A DNA stretch of 25,230 bases, from positions 1 through 25,230 of IMG/VR virus record IMGVR_UViG_3300034093_001630, one strand, 5' to 3'. Of the stretch, positions 6,223 through 12,938 are shown piece after piece; the stretch's first letter is position 1; the number at the start of each line of letters is the position of its first letter. Made by a program: the position numbers and the translations under genes. The DNA comes from a virus. The notes under the pieces are model-generated. The model made no database searches. It was not told the DNA's origin and saw nothing but the letters and a program-made list of their open reading frames with translations.

Positions 6223-6297
6223 GTGGGCCTAAAGCATTAAAGTGATGCTCAGGACTTTTAATCCTGAGAAGAAGGAGCATTACCTTCTAGGCCTACT
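6223..6297 (+). tRNA. tRNA-Lys-like (UUU) with atypical arms
   Basis: It sits 2 nt after tRNA-Ile and 2 nt before tRNA-Arg. The acceptor strands GTGGGCC/GGCCTAC pair, extendable to 9 bp. The anticodon stem CAGGA/TCCTG carries the loop CTTTTAA, which gives UUU (Lys). The T loop is AGCATTA rather than TTCRANY and the D loop lacks the GG pair, so the normal D-T contact cannot form. It may be a structurally minimal tRNA, a decaying one or a tRNA-like RNA. Confidence 0.6.
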
Positions 6298-6299
6298 AA

Positions 6300-6372
6300 A
6301 CCTCTGTAGTTCAGTGGACAGAACGTTGGACTTCTAAGCCAAGCGTCGCAGGTTCGATTCCTGCCAGAGGTG
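6300..6372 (+). tRNA. tRNA-Arg (UCU)
   Basis: The acceptor ACCTCTG pairs with CAGAGGT, the D stem is GTTC/GAAC, the anticodon loop is CTTCTAA (UCU) and the T arm GCAGG TTCGATT CCTGC is canonical. It reads AGA/AGG, with AGA the common Arg codon here. The next promoter's TATAAT begins 2 nt after the tRNA. Confidence 0.92.
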
Positions 6373-6379
6373 CTATAAT
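6371..6379 (+). promoter_or_regulatory. Extended -10 promoter (TGC-TATAAT), leaderless peptide at 6386
   Basis: The hexamer at 6374-6379 directly abuts the tRNA-Arg 3' end and is 6 nt before the ATG at 6386. Confidence 0.65.
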
Positions 6380-6385
6380 AGCATA

Positions 6386-6472
6386 ATGAAAACAAAGTAT
6401 TACATCCATGCCGTTTTTTTTAAAATAAAAAGTATTTTTAGAAAAAAAAATAAAGATAGGTATATTTATTAA
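6386..6472 (+). CDS. Leaderless basic leader peptide, 28 aa
   Basis: Begins MKTKYYIHAVFFKIKSIF and is rich in Lys and aromatic residues. Its start is set by the 6-nt promoter spacing and its TAA overlaps the ATG of the SGNH gene (TAATG). The SGNH gene has no ribosome-binding site of its own, so the peptide probably serves to bring ribosomes to it. The peptide may have no other role. Confidence 0.55.
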   Translation: MKTKYYIHAVFFKIKSIFRKKNKDRYIY

Positions 6473-7419
6473 TGAATCCTCTATATGCGATGGTTGATGG
6501 TGGAAGCCATGGTGGAAGGCACCACCCAGACTATCAAGAAAATACAGACTACTATGTTAATAACTACTTGCACATGCCTCTTGGCTATTTAGATAAAAAC
6601 TCTAAAAGGTTTGGGTTTAAGGCCAGAGCGGGTATAGTTGTAGATGCAAACACTGAGTATGTAACAAATAATTTTGGATTTAGGTGTAAAGATTGGGATG
6701 GTGCTGCTGAAATACTTGCTGTTGGTTGCTCTAATACTTACGGGCTAGGTGTTCCTAGCGATGCCTCTTGGCCTAAAATTTTAGAAAAAATGACTAACAA
6801 AAATGTACATAATCTTTCTCATCCTGGAGCATCCATACAGGAATTAGTTTTTCAAATGTTTTCTTATTTTAAAGAATTTGGAAACCCAAAAACTATTGTC
6901 TGCCTTTTCCCAGATCCATTTAGAATGATTGTTCCTACTAAAAAAGGTCTTGTTGGTGTTACAAAAGATATAGAAAAAAATAAATTTATAGAAAGTATTC
7001 ACTTAGAAAGATATACAAATGAAAAGATTTCAGATAGACCGCAATACTTAAAAATTCCATATGACTACTATGACATTCTGCCTATGGAGTTTGCTTTATT
7101 TTTTTCAATGAGAGCAATACATATGTTAGAACAATACTGTGCTGCAAGTGAAATTAAATTAATTTGGTCATCTTGGAATTTTCCCATTTTAGATATTTTT
7201 GATCAGATAGAAAACCTACCCTTTACTAATTTTATAAACAGCAAAGAGTTTATTGTTGATACTGGAATTGAAAAACAATGTCATACAAGTTATGAAAACA
7301 TAGATAATAAATATTTTGGTTCAGGACAAGATATAGAAAGCGGACCAGAGCATGCACACTGTGGGGTTCACAAACATATACACATTGCAGAAGAATTTTA
7401 TAAAGAACTAATAAAATGA
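6472..7419 (+). CDS. SGNH-hydrolase-like protein (putative esterase or acyltransferase)
   Basis: A 315-residue protein. After an N-terminal NNFGFRCKDW segment, residues near 81-100 read ILAVGCSNTYGLGVPSDASW, in which the Ser of GCSNT matches the block I nucleophile. The C-terminal AHCGVHKHIHIAEEF provides a His of the block V type. The Gly and Asn blocks are less clear. SGNH enzymes add or remove acyl groups, often on glycans. It overlaps the carbamoyltransferase gene by 4 nt, so both probably act on the same molecule. Confidence 0.75.
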   Translation: MNPLYAMVDGGSHGGRHHPDYQENTDYYVNNYLHMPLGYLDKNSKRFGFKARAGIVVDANTEYVTNNFGFRCKDWDGAAEILAVGCSNTYGLGVPSDASWPKILEKMTNKNVHNLSHPGASIQELVFQMFSYFKEFGNPKTIVCLFPDPFRMIVPTKKGLVGVTKDIEKNKFIESIHLERYTNEKISDRPQYLKIPYDYYDILPMEFALFFSMRAIHMLEQYCAASEIKLIWSSWNFPILDIFDQIENLPFTNFINSKEFIVDTGIEKQCHTSYENIDNKYFGSGQDIESGPEHAHCGVHKHIHIAEEFYKELIK

Positions 7420-8849
7420 TAATTCTTGGCATAAATGAAACTACTCATGACGCATCTGTATCCTTAATCAAGAATGGAGAAATACTTTTTGCAGGTCATT
7501 CAGAAAGATATAGCAAACAAAAAAATGACTGGTTTACTAATAAAGAATTAATTAAAGATGCATTGCAGTATGGGTATCCAGATCAAATAGCATACTATGA
7601 AAAGCCTTTACTTAAGAAACTTAGAGTAAAGACTAGAGGTGGGTTTGGTGGCGACAAACCATGGTTTGAAACAACAGAACTTGGAGATTTGCCAAGAAAA
7701 AACTTTGGTCACCACTATTCTCATGCATCAGCAGGTTACTATACAAGTGCTTTTAGCGATGCATGCATTGTTGTTCTCGATGCAATTGGTGAATTTAATA
7801 CCTCAACAATTTGGGTTGGTGAAGGAGAAAGAATTAAACTAAAGTATAAACAAAACTATCCAGTTAGTTTTGGTTTGTTCTACTCTGCATTTACACAACT
7901 AATTGGACTTATGCCCAATCAAGAAGAGTACATCATGATGGGCATGGCTGCTTATGGAGACTGGACCAAACATTACAGAAAAGTAAATGAATACTTTCCA
8001 AATACAAATAAGCAAAAATATAACTTTCATAAGGGAATAACTGATTGGGGTTCTATAGAATCAGAGCAAGATAAGTTTGATATTGCAGCAGCGGTTCAAT
8101 TTGTTTATGAGCAAAGACTTAACGAGTTTATGCATATGGCATACTCGATTACTGGAAAAAAGAATTTAGTTTTTATGGGTGGGTGTGCACTTAACTCTTC
8201 AGCAAATACACTGCTATGGAATATATTTGATATGATTTGGATCATGCCTAACCCTGGAGATGCTGGTAGTTCTTTAGGTGCAGCAGCAGCCTTATACGGA
8301 AAACACCTTGACTGGAAGACTCCATATCTTGGTTATGATCTTGGAGGAGAGTATCCTGTTCAGCAAATTGTGGACGGTATATTTAAAGATGGAATCGTAG
8401 CAGTAGCAACAGGTAGAGCAGAATACGGTCCAAGAGCATTGGGCAACAGAAGCATTCTTGCAGATCCAAGGGATCCACTAATTAAAGACAAAGTTAATTT
8501 AATCAAACAAAGAGAGTTGTTTAGACCATTTGCTCCAGTAGTCCTAGAAGAGTGTGCGTCTAAATGGTTTGATATGGACTTTGCAAGCCCTTATATGCAG
8601 TATACAGTTAAATGTATTCAGCCAGGTAAGATACCGTCGGTTGTTCATGCTGATGGAACATCAAGAGTTCAGACGGTTAATAGGGATCAGCATCGTGGTC
8701 TATATAGGGTTTTAAATAGGTTTTATCTTGAAACTGGAGTACCAGTTTTACTAAATACTAGTTTAAATATAAAAGGACAGCCACTACTTAATGATGAAAC
8801 TGACATTATTAAATGGGAAAAAGAATACAACTTTACAATATGTAGGTAA
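7416..8849 (+). CDS. NodU/CmcH-family O-carbamoyltransferase
   Basis: A 477-residue protein with the whole family layout. The N-terminus GINETTHDASVSL and the His-rich GHHYSHASAGYYTSAF belong to the Kae1-like domain, then GGCALN, then the C-terminal YrdC-like part with EYGPRALGNRSILADPRDP and RPFAPVV. These enzymes make carbamoyl-adenylate from carbamoyl phosphate and ATP and transfer the carbamoyl group to a hydroxyl of a sugar, an antibiotic or, in some phages, hydroxymethylcytosine. The acceptor here is unknown. Neighbouring glycosyltransferases favour a glycan. Confidence 0.93.
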   Translation: MIILGINETTHDASVSLIKNGEILFAGHSERYSKQKNDWFTNKELIKDALQYGYPDQIAYYEKPLLKKLRVKTRGGFGGDKPWFETTELGDLPRKNFGHHYSHASAGYYTSAFSDACIVVLDAIGEFNTSTIWVGEGERIKLKYKQNYPVSFGLFYSAFTQLIGLMPNQEEYIMMGMAAYGDWTKHYRKVNEYFPNTNKQKYNFHKGITDWGSIESEQDKFDIAAAVQFVYEQRLNEFMHMAYSITGKKNLVFMGGCALNSSANTLLWNIFDMIWIMPNPGDAGSSLGAAAALYGKHLDWKTPYLGYDLGGEYPVQQIVDGIFKDGIVAVATGRAEYGPRALGNRSILADPRDPLIKDKVNLIKQRELFRPFAPVVLEECASKWFDMDFASPYMQYTVKCIQPGKIPSVVHADGTSRVQTVNRDQHRGLYRVLNRFYLETGVPVLLNTSLNIKGQPLLNDETDIIKWEKEYNFTICR

Positions 8850-8851
8850 GA

Positions 8852-8860
8852 TGCTATAAT
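8852..8860 (+). promoter_or_regulatory. Extended -10 promoter (TGC-TATAAT) of a candidate RNA gene
   Basis: TATAAT at 8855-8860 lies 5 nt after the carbamoyltransferase stop. Six bases later, at 8867, the structured segment begins. Confidence 0.6.
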
Positions 8861-8866
8861 AGTAGT

Positions 8867-8942
8867 AAGGGTGTGGTTAGCCTATATTTGTCGGGAAACA
8901 TTTATAGCCTATGTTGCAACACCACACCCTCCTAACTTTTTT
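8867..8942 (+). ncRNA. Candidate structured RNA A (about 75 nt)
   Basis: A 9-bp closing stem, GGGTGTGGT at 8869-8877 with ACCACACCC at 8921-8929, encloses a second hairpin. That hairpin pairs CTATA with TATAG and TGT with ACA around a 2x2 TT/TT internal loop and a CGGGAA loop. A run of six T at 8937-8942 could end the transcript, although 7 nt separate it from the stem. There is no open frame and no tRNA pattern. It could be a trans-acting RNA or the leader of the glycosyltransferase gene 26 nt downstream. Confidence 0.55.
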
Positions 8943-8967
8943 AGTTTATACCTAAAAGAAAGAAAAT

Positions 8968-9687
8968 ATGAAGCAAATAATATCTTATTCTCTTTATGGT
9001 AGTAACCCAAAGTATCTTATTGGTGCTATTAAAAATGCCATCATTGCTCAAAGAATAATGAAAGACTTTATTCTATTCTTTTATGTTGGTGCTTCTGTTC
9101 CAGATTGGTGTGTACAAACACTGTCACTTTTTGAAAATGTAGAGATACTTAGAATGTCTGGAGCAGAAGATTCAAGTGCTATGTTTTGGAGATTTCATGC
9201 CTTTGCAGAAGGCGCAGACTATGTACTTGTAAAGGATGCGGATGCTAGGCTAAGCCTAAGAGATTTATATGCTCATCAAGAGTTTGTAGAGTCTGGACTT
9301 AACTTTCATATAGTAAAAGATCATCCAGTTGGTCATAATATAGAAATGCTTGCTGGATGTTTTTCTGTAAAGGGAGAGAATGTTGCAGACATACATAGTC
9401 TAATATCTAGTTATCCAGTTAATGGAAACTTTGGATGTGATCAAGATTTTTTAAGAGATATGATCTATCCTAGAGCAAAACAGTCTATGTTAGTACATGA
9501 TTCATACTTTGGCACAAAATCTGAGTATCCAAGCATAACAAAAGATATAGACTTTGCTAGAGTATGGACCTTAGATATGATTGGTGCAGCATTAAACGAA
9601 GATGACTCTTTTGTATATGGTTGGGATGTTGAGAAGTCTATTGAAGAGGCTGGTAAAAACCAGTATATCTACAACATAGGTGACTGA
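8968..9687 (+). CDS. Second glycosyltransferase-like protein (GT-A type)
   Basis: A 239-residue protein with a central MFWRFHAFAEG segment, YVLVKDADARLSLRD carrying a DxD-type metal site (DAD), and FHIVKDHPVGHNIEM, ending with GCDQDFLRD. This order resembles glycosyltransferases of capsule and virion-glycan clusters. The upstream A-rich ribosome-binding region is weak. Its TGA ends at 9687 and the convergent gene's stop begins at 9688. It probably acts with the GT32 enzyme and carbamoyltransferase. Confidence 0.75.
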   Translation: MKQIISYSLYGSNPKYLIGAIKNAIIAQRIMKDFILFFYVGASVPDWCVQTLSLFENVEILRMSGAEDSSAMFWRFHAFAEGADYVLVKDADARLSLRDLYAHQEFVESGLNFHIVKDHPVGHNIEMLAGCFSVKGENVADIHSLISSYPVNGNFGCDQDFLRDMIYPRAKQSMLVHDSYFGTKSEYPSITKDIDFARVWTLDMIGAALNEDDSFVYGWDVEKSIEEAGKNQYIYNIGD

Positions 9688-9816
9688 TTACTTTTTAGGA
9701 TGCTTTACTTCGTACGGTGCAATCTTAGACTTGATGCGACCATCTTTATACAGTCTAACAATCCAACCATCTTTGATCTGAATTGGATTAAACGCTGATG
9801 ATTTTTTCTTTGGCAT
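9688..9816 (-). CDS. Small basic protein, 42 aa
   Basis: Begins MPKKKSSAFNPIQIKDGWIV and continues RLYKDGRIKSKI, a pattern of beta strands and basic residues. It starts in a TAATG overlap with the upstream gene. Its stop touches the stop of the convergent + strand gene. It looks like a conserved phage mini-protein; function is unknown. Confidence 0.7.
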   Translation of the reverse strand: MPKKKSSAFNPIQIKDGWIVRLYKDGRIKSKIAPYEVKHPKK

Positions 9817-10796
9817 TATAGTGAGTGTCTTTCTGTTTGTACCTTTGTATAATCCTTACCAAAGTCAGCAAATAATGCCTTATCTTTTTCACGATTAACA
9901 ATTCCTCTTGACCATGAGAAACCTGCATCTCCACCCCATGCTAACCACATAATGTATCCGTTAGAGGGGTTTGCTGAGTTGCCCCAGTCTTTACCCTTCT
10001 TGTCTACTTCATGGCGTGAGAAGTACGAGAACATTCTCTTAACAGTACTGAGAGAGATAGTTTCTCCTCTTGCTAACTGCCCTGCACGAGTCCAACCAAC
10101 TGCAGTTCCTGCACCAGTTGCTTTACCATCTTCCTTAAACTTAATTGCTCTACGTGCAGCAGATCTTGCTCCTGCTGGTGGTGAGTACCCTTCGGCCTTT
10201 GATACTGAATCTGTTTCGTATTCAACTGTATCATCGTCTTCCCATAGGTCATCTGCTTTTGCAGCAGGCACACAGTTAGGAACTGGTCTACCATTTGCTC
10301 CTGGTTTCATGCCACGCTGTACATATCCATCCCAGCAAGGTGCTTGCTTATTTACATTAGCACAGCAATCTGATTTCATTTCTCCAGCCTGGCACTGTGG
10401 GCACTCTTCGCATGTAACATTTAGTTCTTTACACATAGGGCATCCGCAACCCTCGTATTCTTTTTTAATCTTTTCTTCTTCTTCGTTATACGACTTGCCC
10501 ATCTGTGAATCGTACATTGCCATTGCTGTTTCTGAATCCATTGTGTGATTATCTATATCTGCTTTTTCAGCATCCTTGTACATCATGCCAATACTGTATG
10601 CTGTTGGCTTCCATGTACCGTTTTCTTCTTTGTGTATTCTAACTGACATTGCTGGGTTTTCTGGTGGCATTGAAACCAAAGCATATTCTGATCCAGGTGT
10701 ACCAAGTATCCCACCCTCAGTCATAATGTGCTCTATAACGCCATGCACAACCCCCTCAGAGGTTGATCCCATAACAAAGTCGCCTTCTTTTAGCAT
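9816..10796 (-). CDS. Phage protein: SH3-like N-terminus and head-associated C-terminal domain
   Basis: A 326-residue protein. Residues 1-75 (LKEGDFVMGSTSEGVVHGVI onward) look like a small SH3-like barrel. Residues about 113-150 are Cys-rich (CGCPMCKE, CEECPQC, DCCANV) and could bind zinc. Residues about 205-305 contain PPAGARSAARRAI, GAGTAVGWTRAGQLARG, MFSYFSRHEVDKKGKDW and MWLAWGGDAGFSWS. I know this last pattern from phage proteins, often near portal or prohead-protease modules; its activity is not established. Translation is predicted leaderless. Confidence 0.75.
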   Translation of the reverse strand: MLKEGDFVMGSTSEGVVHGVIEHIMTEGGILGTPGSEYALVSMPPENPAMSVRIHKEENGTWKPTAYSIGMMYKDAEKADIDNHTMDSETAMAMYDSQMGKSYNEEEEKIKKEYEGCGCPMCKELNVTCEECPQCQAGEMKSDCCANVNKQAPCWDGYVQRGMKPGANGRPVPNCVPAAKADDLWEDDDTVEYETDSVSKAEGYSPPAGARSAARRAIKFKEDGKATGAGTAVGWTRAGQLARGETISLSTVKRMFSYFSRHEVDKKGKDWGNSANPSNGYIMWLAWGGDAGFSWSRGIVNREKDKALFADFGKDYTKVQTERHSL

Positions 10797-10802
10797 ATGA
10801 TT

Positions 10803-10811
10803 ATTATATCA
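10803..10811 (-). promoter_or_regulatory. Extended -10 promoter (TGA-TATAAT), leaderless gene at 10796
   Basis: The hexamer at 10803-10808 contains most of the HNH gene's TAA stop (10804-10806). Six bases separate it from the ATG. Confidence 0.7.
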
Positions 10812-11076
10812 TGCCGTTTAGCCTGTTATGGGTCCTTATTCTGTGGCAGTTGGCACAAACCACCTCACACTTTTCGATCTCTTTCTTTATAGCCTTCCAT
10901 GAAAAACCATCATGGATCATCCTTGACACATTGTATTTCTTGTCTCTTATGTGATCGAAATCTAAGATAATATGATTATTGATTCCACAGTCTACACAGC
11001 CAGAATCCTCTTTTATCTTGGCAAGCATCTTCTTATACTGCTGCTTATTATAATGGTCTAACTCTTTGTCAGTCAT
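10804..11076 (-). CDS. HNH endonuclease
   Basis: A 90-residue protein starting MTDKELDHYNKQQYKKMLAK. The HNH core reads CVDC at residues 27-30, LDFDHI with D41-H42, and CANCHRIRTHN at 74-84. It therefore has a Cys4 zinc site and the His/Asn nuclease motif. It is about the size of a free-standing phage homing nuclease or a packaging-associated HNH. I chose ATG 11076 because an upstream in-frame start would run through the candidate RNA and its promoter. The -10 ends 7 nt before this ATG. Confidence 0.88.
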   Translation of the reverse strand: MTDKELDHYNKQQYKKMLAKIKEDSGCVDCGINNHIILDFDHIRDKKYNVSRMIHDGFSWKAIKKEIEKCEVVCANCHRIRTHNRLNGMI

Positions 11077-11083
11077 TGATATT

Positions 11084-11089
11084 ATTATA
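11084..11089 (-). promoter_or_regulatory. -10 element of the HNH gene
   Basis: TATAAT followed by 7 nt and the ATG at 11076, so the transcript has no leader or a 1-nt leader. No -35 match is seen. Confidence 0.6.
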
Positions 11090-11099
11090 CCGCAAAATA

Positions 11100-11187
11100 T
11101 TAGGCCCCACACAGGCAATTCACCTGACTTGCGCCACGGTCTCTATCCAATGGGTAACTAATCCATCACTAAGGTCCTGTGTGGGAC
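11100..11187 (-). ncRNA. Candidate structured RNA B (about 85 nt)
   Basis: Begins 6 nt after a TATAAT that follows the pstS stop. A perfect 10-bp closing stem pairs CCCACACAGG (11185-11176) with CCTGTGTGGG (11115-11106). Inside are shorter hairpins, including ATGG/CCAT and CAGG/CCTG. The inner segment has a weak resemblance to a tRNA D arm (TTGGATAGAG), but no tRNA can be folded. A short AT-rich stretch follows the stem. No open frame with a start fits. Confidence 0.55.
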
Positions 11188-11193
11188 ACTTCT

Positions 11194-11199
11194 ATTATA
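11194..11199 (-). promoter_or_regulatory. -10 element of candidate RNA B
   Basis: TATAAT lying 3 nt after the pstS stop codon. No clear -35 and no TGn extension. Confidence 0.5.
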
Positions 11200-11202
11200 C
11201 TA

Positions 11203-12246
11203 CTACTTTGACCCTACTTCTGAGATCCTTGCCTTAGAAAACTTTAACATTGATCCAGAAATTGGAGAGTAGCCAAGGTCTTTGGCTTTCTTTCCACAAA
11301 CATCAATCATATAGTTAAAGAACTTTTTTACTGAATCGTTGGCCTCACTCTTTTGTTTTGATGCTATTCCGTATGTAAAGGTAGATATGTTGTATGCAAA
11401 TCTATTAGGATTGTTATAGTTAACCTTTACTACCCCGTTAGGTTCTGGAGCAAAATCTTTTAAAAATACTGATGCTGCACTCACAGTTGGCTGCATAAAA
11501 GATCCTGCTTTGTTTTGAATTGAAGCAGTCTTTAGTCCTCGTGCATAAGATATTTCGTTGTATCCAATAGACCCGTTAGTTGTTGTTTGAATCATTGCAA
11601 CTCCCTGCGATCCAGATGCTGATGACATAAAAGATTTATTGATGTCTCCAGGAAAGGCTGCATTAAAATTTTTGTTTCCTGACTTTGTCCAGATCTTTGG
11701 CTCAACTGCATTTAAATATGAAGTAAATACTTCTGAGGTTCCAGATCCGTCTATTCTATAAACCACTTTAATTTTTGTTGCTGGAATCTTTGGAGTTCTA
11801 CCATTGTGTATATTTTCAGAAACAATTTGTGGATCGTTCCATGTAGTTATTTGTCCTGCAAAAATTTTTGCAAGAGTATCTGTGCTCATTCTAATTGTTG
11901 AAGTGTACTTGTCTAAACGATAAATAATTCCAACTGGACCTGCCACCAATGGAACGTATACAAATTCTTTAGAGGGCTTTCCTTCGGTTGCTGAATATGG
12001 GACATCAGACATTGCAAAATCTGTAATACCATTTGCAAACATGTTCTTTCCAGCCCCAGAACCTGAAGCGGTATACACAACAGAATCTCCAGTAGTCTTA
12101 GCAAAATCAACCCTACATCTGTCTATAAAAGTAGCAGCAAATGTGGATCCAGCACCTTGAAGGTTATAAGCGTATGAGTTAGTAATAAAAAAAGCATTAG
12201 CGAATATGGCTAATGCTATTGGTAAAGCAATGAATTTAAATTTCAT
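11203..12246 (-). CDS. pstS: Phosphate ABC transporter substrate-binding protein PstS
   Basis: A 347-residue periplasmic-type binding protein. Residues 1-26 are a signal peptide (MKFKFIALPIALAIFANAFF, then NSYA). The mature protein opens with LQGAGSTFAATF, a PstS signature. It continues with the phosphate-contacting GSGAGKN, the segment VYRIDGSGTSEVFTSYL and the later SGSQGVAM and GSIGYNE. PstS captures inorganic phosphate for the PstCAB transporter, so the phage copy would raise host phosphate uptake during infection. Phage pstS is known from cyanophages. No other pst gene is seen here. Translation is predicted leaderless. Confidence 0.95.
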   Translation of the reverse strand: MKFKFIALPIALAIFANAFFITNSYAYNLQGAGSTFAATFIDRCRVDFAKTTGDSVVYTASGSGAGKNMFANGITDFAMSDVPYSATEGKPSKEFVYVPLVAGPVGIIYRLDKYTSTIRMSTDTLAKIFAGQITTWNDPQIVSENIHNGRTPKIPATKIKVVYRIDGSGTSEVFTSYLNAVEPKIWTKSGNKNFNAAFPGDINKSFMSSASGSQGVAMIQTTTNGSIGYNEISYARGLKTASIQNKAGSFMQPTVSAASVFLKDFAPEPNGVVKVNYNNPNRFAYNISTFTYGIASKQKSEANDSVKKFFNYMIDVCGKKAKDLGYSPISGSMLKFSKARISEVGSK

Positions 12247-12252
12247 AATTAC

Positions 12253-12258
12253 AGTATA
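12253..12258 (-). promoter_or_regulatory. -10 element, leaderless pstS
   Basis: TATACT exactly 6 nt before the ATG at 12246. No -35 match is visible. I saw no convincing Pho box. Confidence 0.65.
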
Positions 12259-12314
12259 TAGGACAAGAGTATAAAGTTTTGTTATAATTGGTAAACTAAG
12301 AATTAAATTTAGAT

Positions 12315-12435
12315 GAATAATGAGCAGTTTATAGACGACTGCTCAGGTCTATTAGCCACGAAGATTCAACTCCTGCTAACTCTCTTCTCATAAGAGCATC
12401 CGTTGTAAAACCTTTTAAAGTCTCATAGCGGAATG
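12315..12435 (-). ncRNA. Candidate structured RNA C (about 120 nt)
   Basis: Starts 6 nt after TATAAT at 12442-12447, which follows the hsp20 stop. Four pairings can be drawn in order: CATTCCG with CGGATG (one bulge), CTCTT-ATGAG-AAGAG, TTAGC with GCTAA, and GAGCAGT with ACTGCTC at 12322-12344. An alternative is a short frame (MRRELAGVESSWLIDLSSRL) within the same stretch. A TATAAT at 12283-12288 on the + strand might give an antisense transcript. Confidence 0.5.
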
Positions 12436-12441
12436 TTATCC

Positions 12442-12447
12442 ATTATA
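12442..12447 (-). promoter_or_regulatory. -10 element of candidate RNA C
   Basis: TATAAT begins immediately after the hsp20 TAG stop. There is no TTGACA-like -35. Confidence 0.5.
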
Positions 12448-12852
12448 CTATTGAATTTCAATAGTCTTTGGAAGTTTGTCTTCTGGGATCTGCTTTTCAA
12501 GTCTGACATCTAAGATACCGTCTTTGAATTCAGCCCCAATAACCTCAACAAACTCAGGAAGGGTGAAGATATCTGTAAACTTACGGGTTGCGATGCCCTT
12601 GTGTAGATACTCTGCTCCCTCTGGCAACTCAGTGTCCTGCTTTTCGCCCTTGATTGTAAGTTTGCGATTGTCTAGCGATACTGAGACATCATCCTTAGAA
12701 AAACCAGCCAAAGCAAATGACAGAATATACTCTGTATTATTTAATTTGATCTGATTATAAGGTGGATAGTTTGTTGCTGTTGTTACCTTCTGAAAATTTG
12801 AGAAGGTGTTGAAGAATGGATCATTAAAAAGATCCAGTGCTGTTTTTACCAT
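12448..12852 (-). CDS. Small heat-shock protein Hsp20 (alpha-crystallin type)
   Basis: A 134-residue protein. The N-terminal arm ALDLFNDPFFNTFSNFQ is followed by the alpha-crystallin domain at about residues 35-125: EYILSFALAGFSKDDVSVSL, RKLTIKGEK and FKDGILDVRL. The C-terminal tail has an I-x-I-type end (KTIEIQ). These ATP-independent chaperones hold unfolding proteins; phage copies are known in cyanophages. It has a good AAAGGGG site and a leader of about 51 nt, unlike the leaderless genes around it. The leader can form CCC-AAAT-GGG and may be temperature-sensitive, but this is speculation. Confidence 0.94.
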   Translation of the reverse strand: MVKTALDLFNDPFFNTFSNFQKVTTATNYPPYNQIKLNNTEYILSFALAGFSKDDVSVSLDNRKLTIKGEKQDTELPEGAEYLHKGIATRKFTDIFTLPEFVEVIGAEFKDGILDVRLEKQIPEDKLPKTIEIQ

Positions 12853-12909
12853 GTTATTCCCCTTTCAAGCGAATAAATTAATTTACCCCCCATTTGGGCA
12901 GGCATAAAT

Positions 12910-12938
12910 ATTATAGCATAGAAAAGCAGGCTAGTCAA
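12910..12938 (-). promoter_or_regulatory. hsp20 promoter with -35 inside a terminator hairpin
   Basis: TTGACT at 12938-12933, 17-bp spacer, TATAAT at 12915-12910, also preceded by TGC. The -35 lies in the loop and arm of the terminator that ends the upstream operon. Confidence 0.75.

Noticed and set aside
9952-10548. A + strand frame opposite the phage head-associated protein.
   Set aside because: The - strand protein has recognisable conserved segments and a promoter at the right distance; the + frame has neither.
11100-11187. Candidate RNA B considered as a tRNA because of a D-arm-like segment.
   Set aside because: No seven-base anticodon loop on a five-pair stem and no T arm can be placed.
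12247-12300. Pho-type operator upstream of pstS.
   Set aside because: No convincing direct repeat of a known Pho box was found in the short AT-rich interval.
12853-12903. hsp20 leader considered as an RNA thermometer.
   Set aside because: Only short hairpins can be drawn by eye and none clearly pairs with the AAAGGGG site; it cannot be supported without folding calculations.
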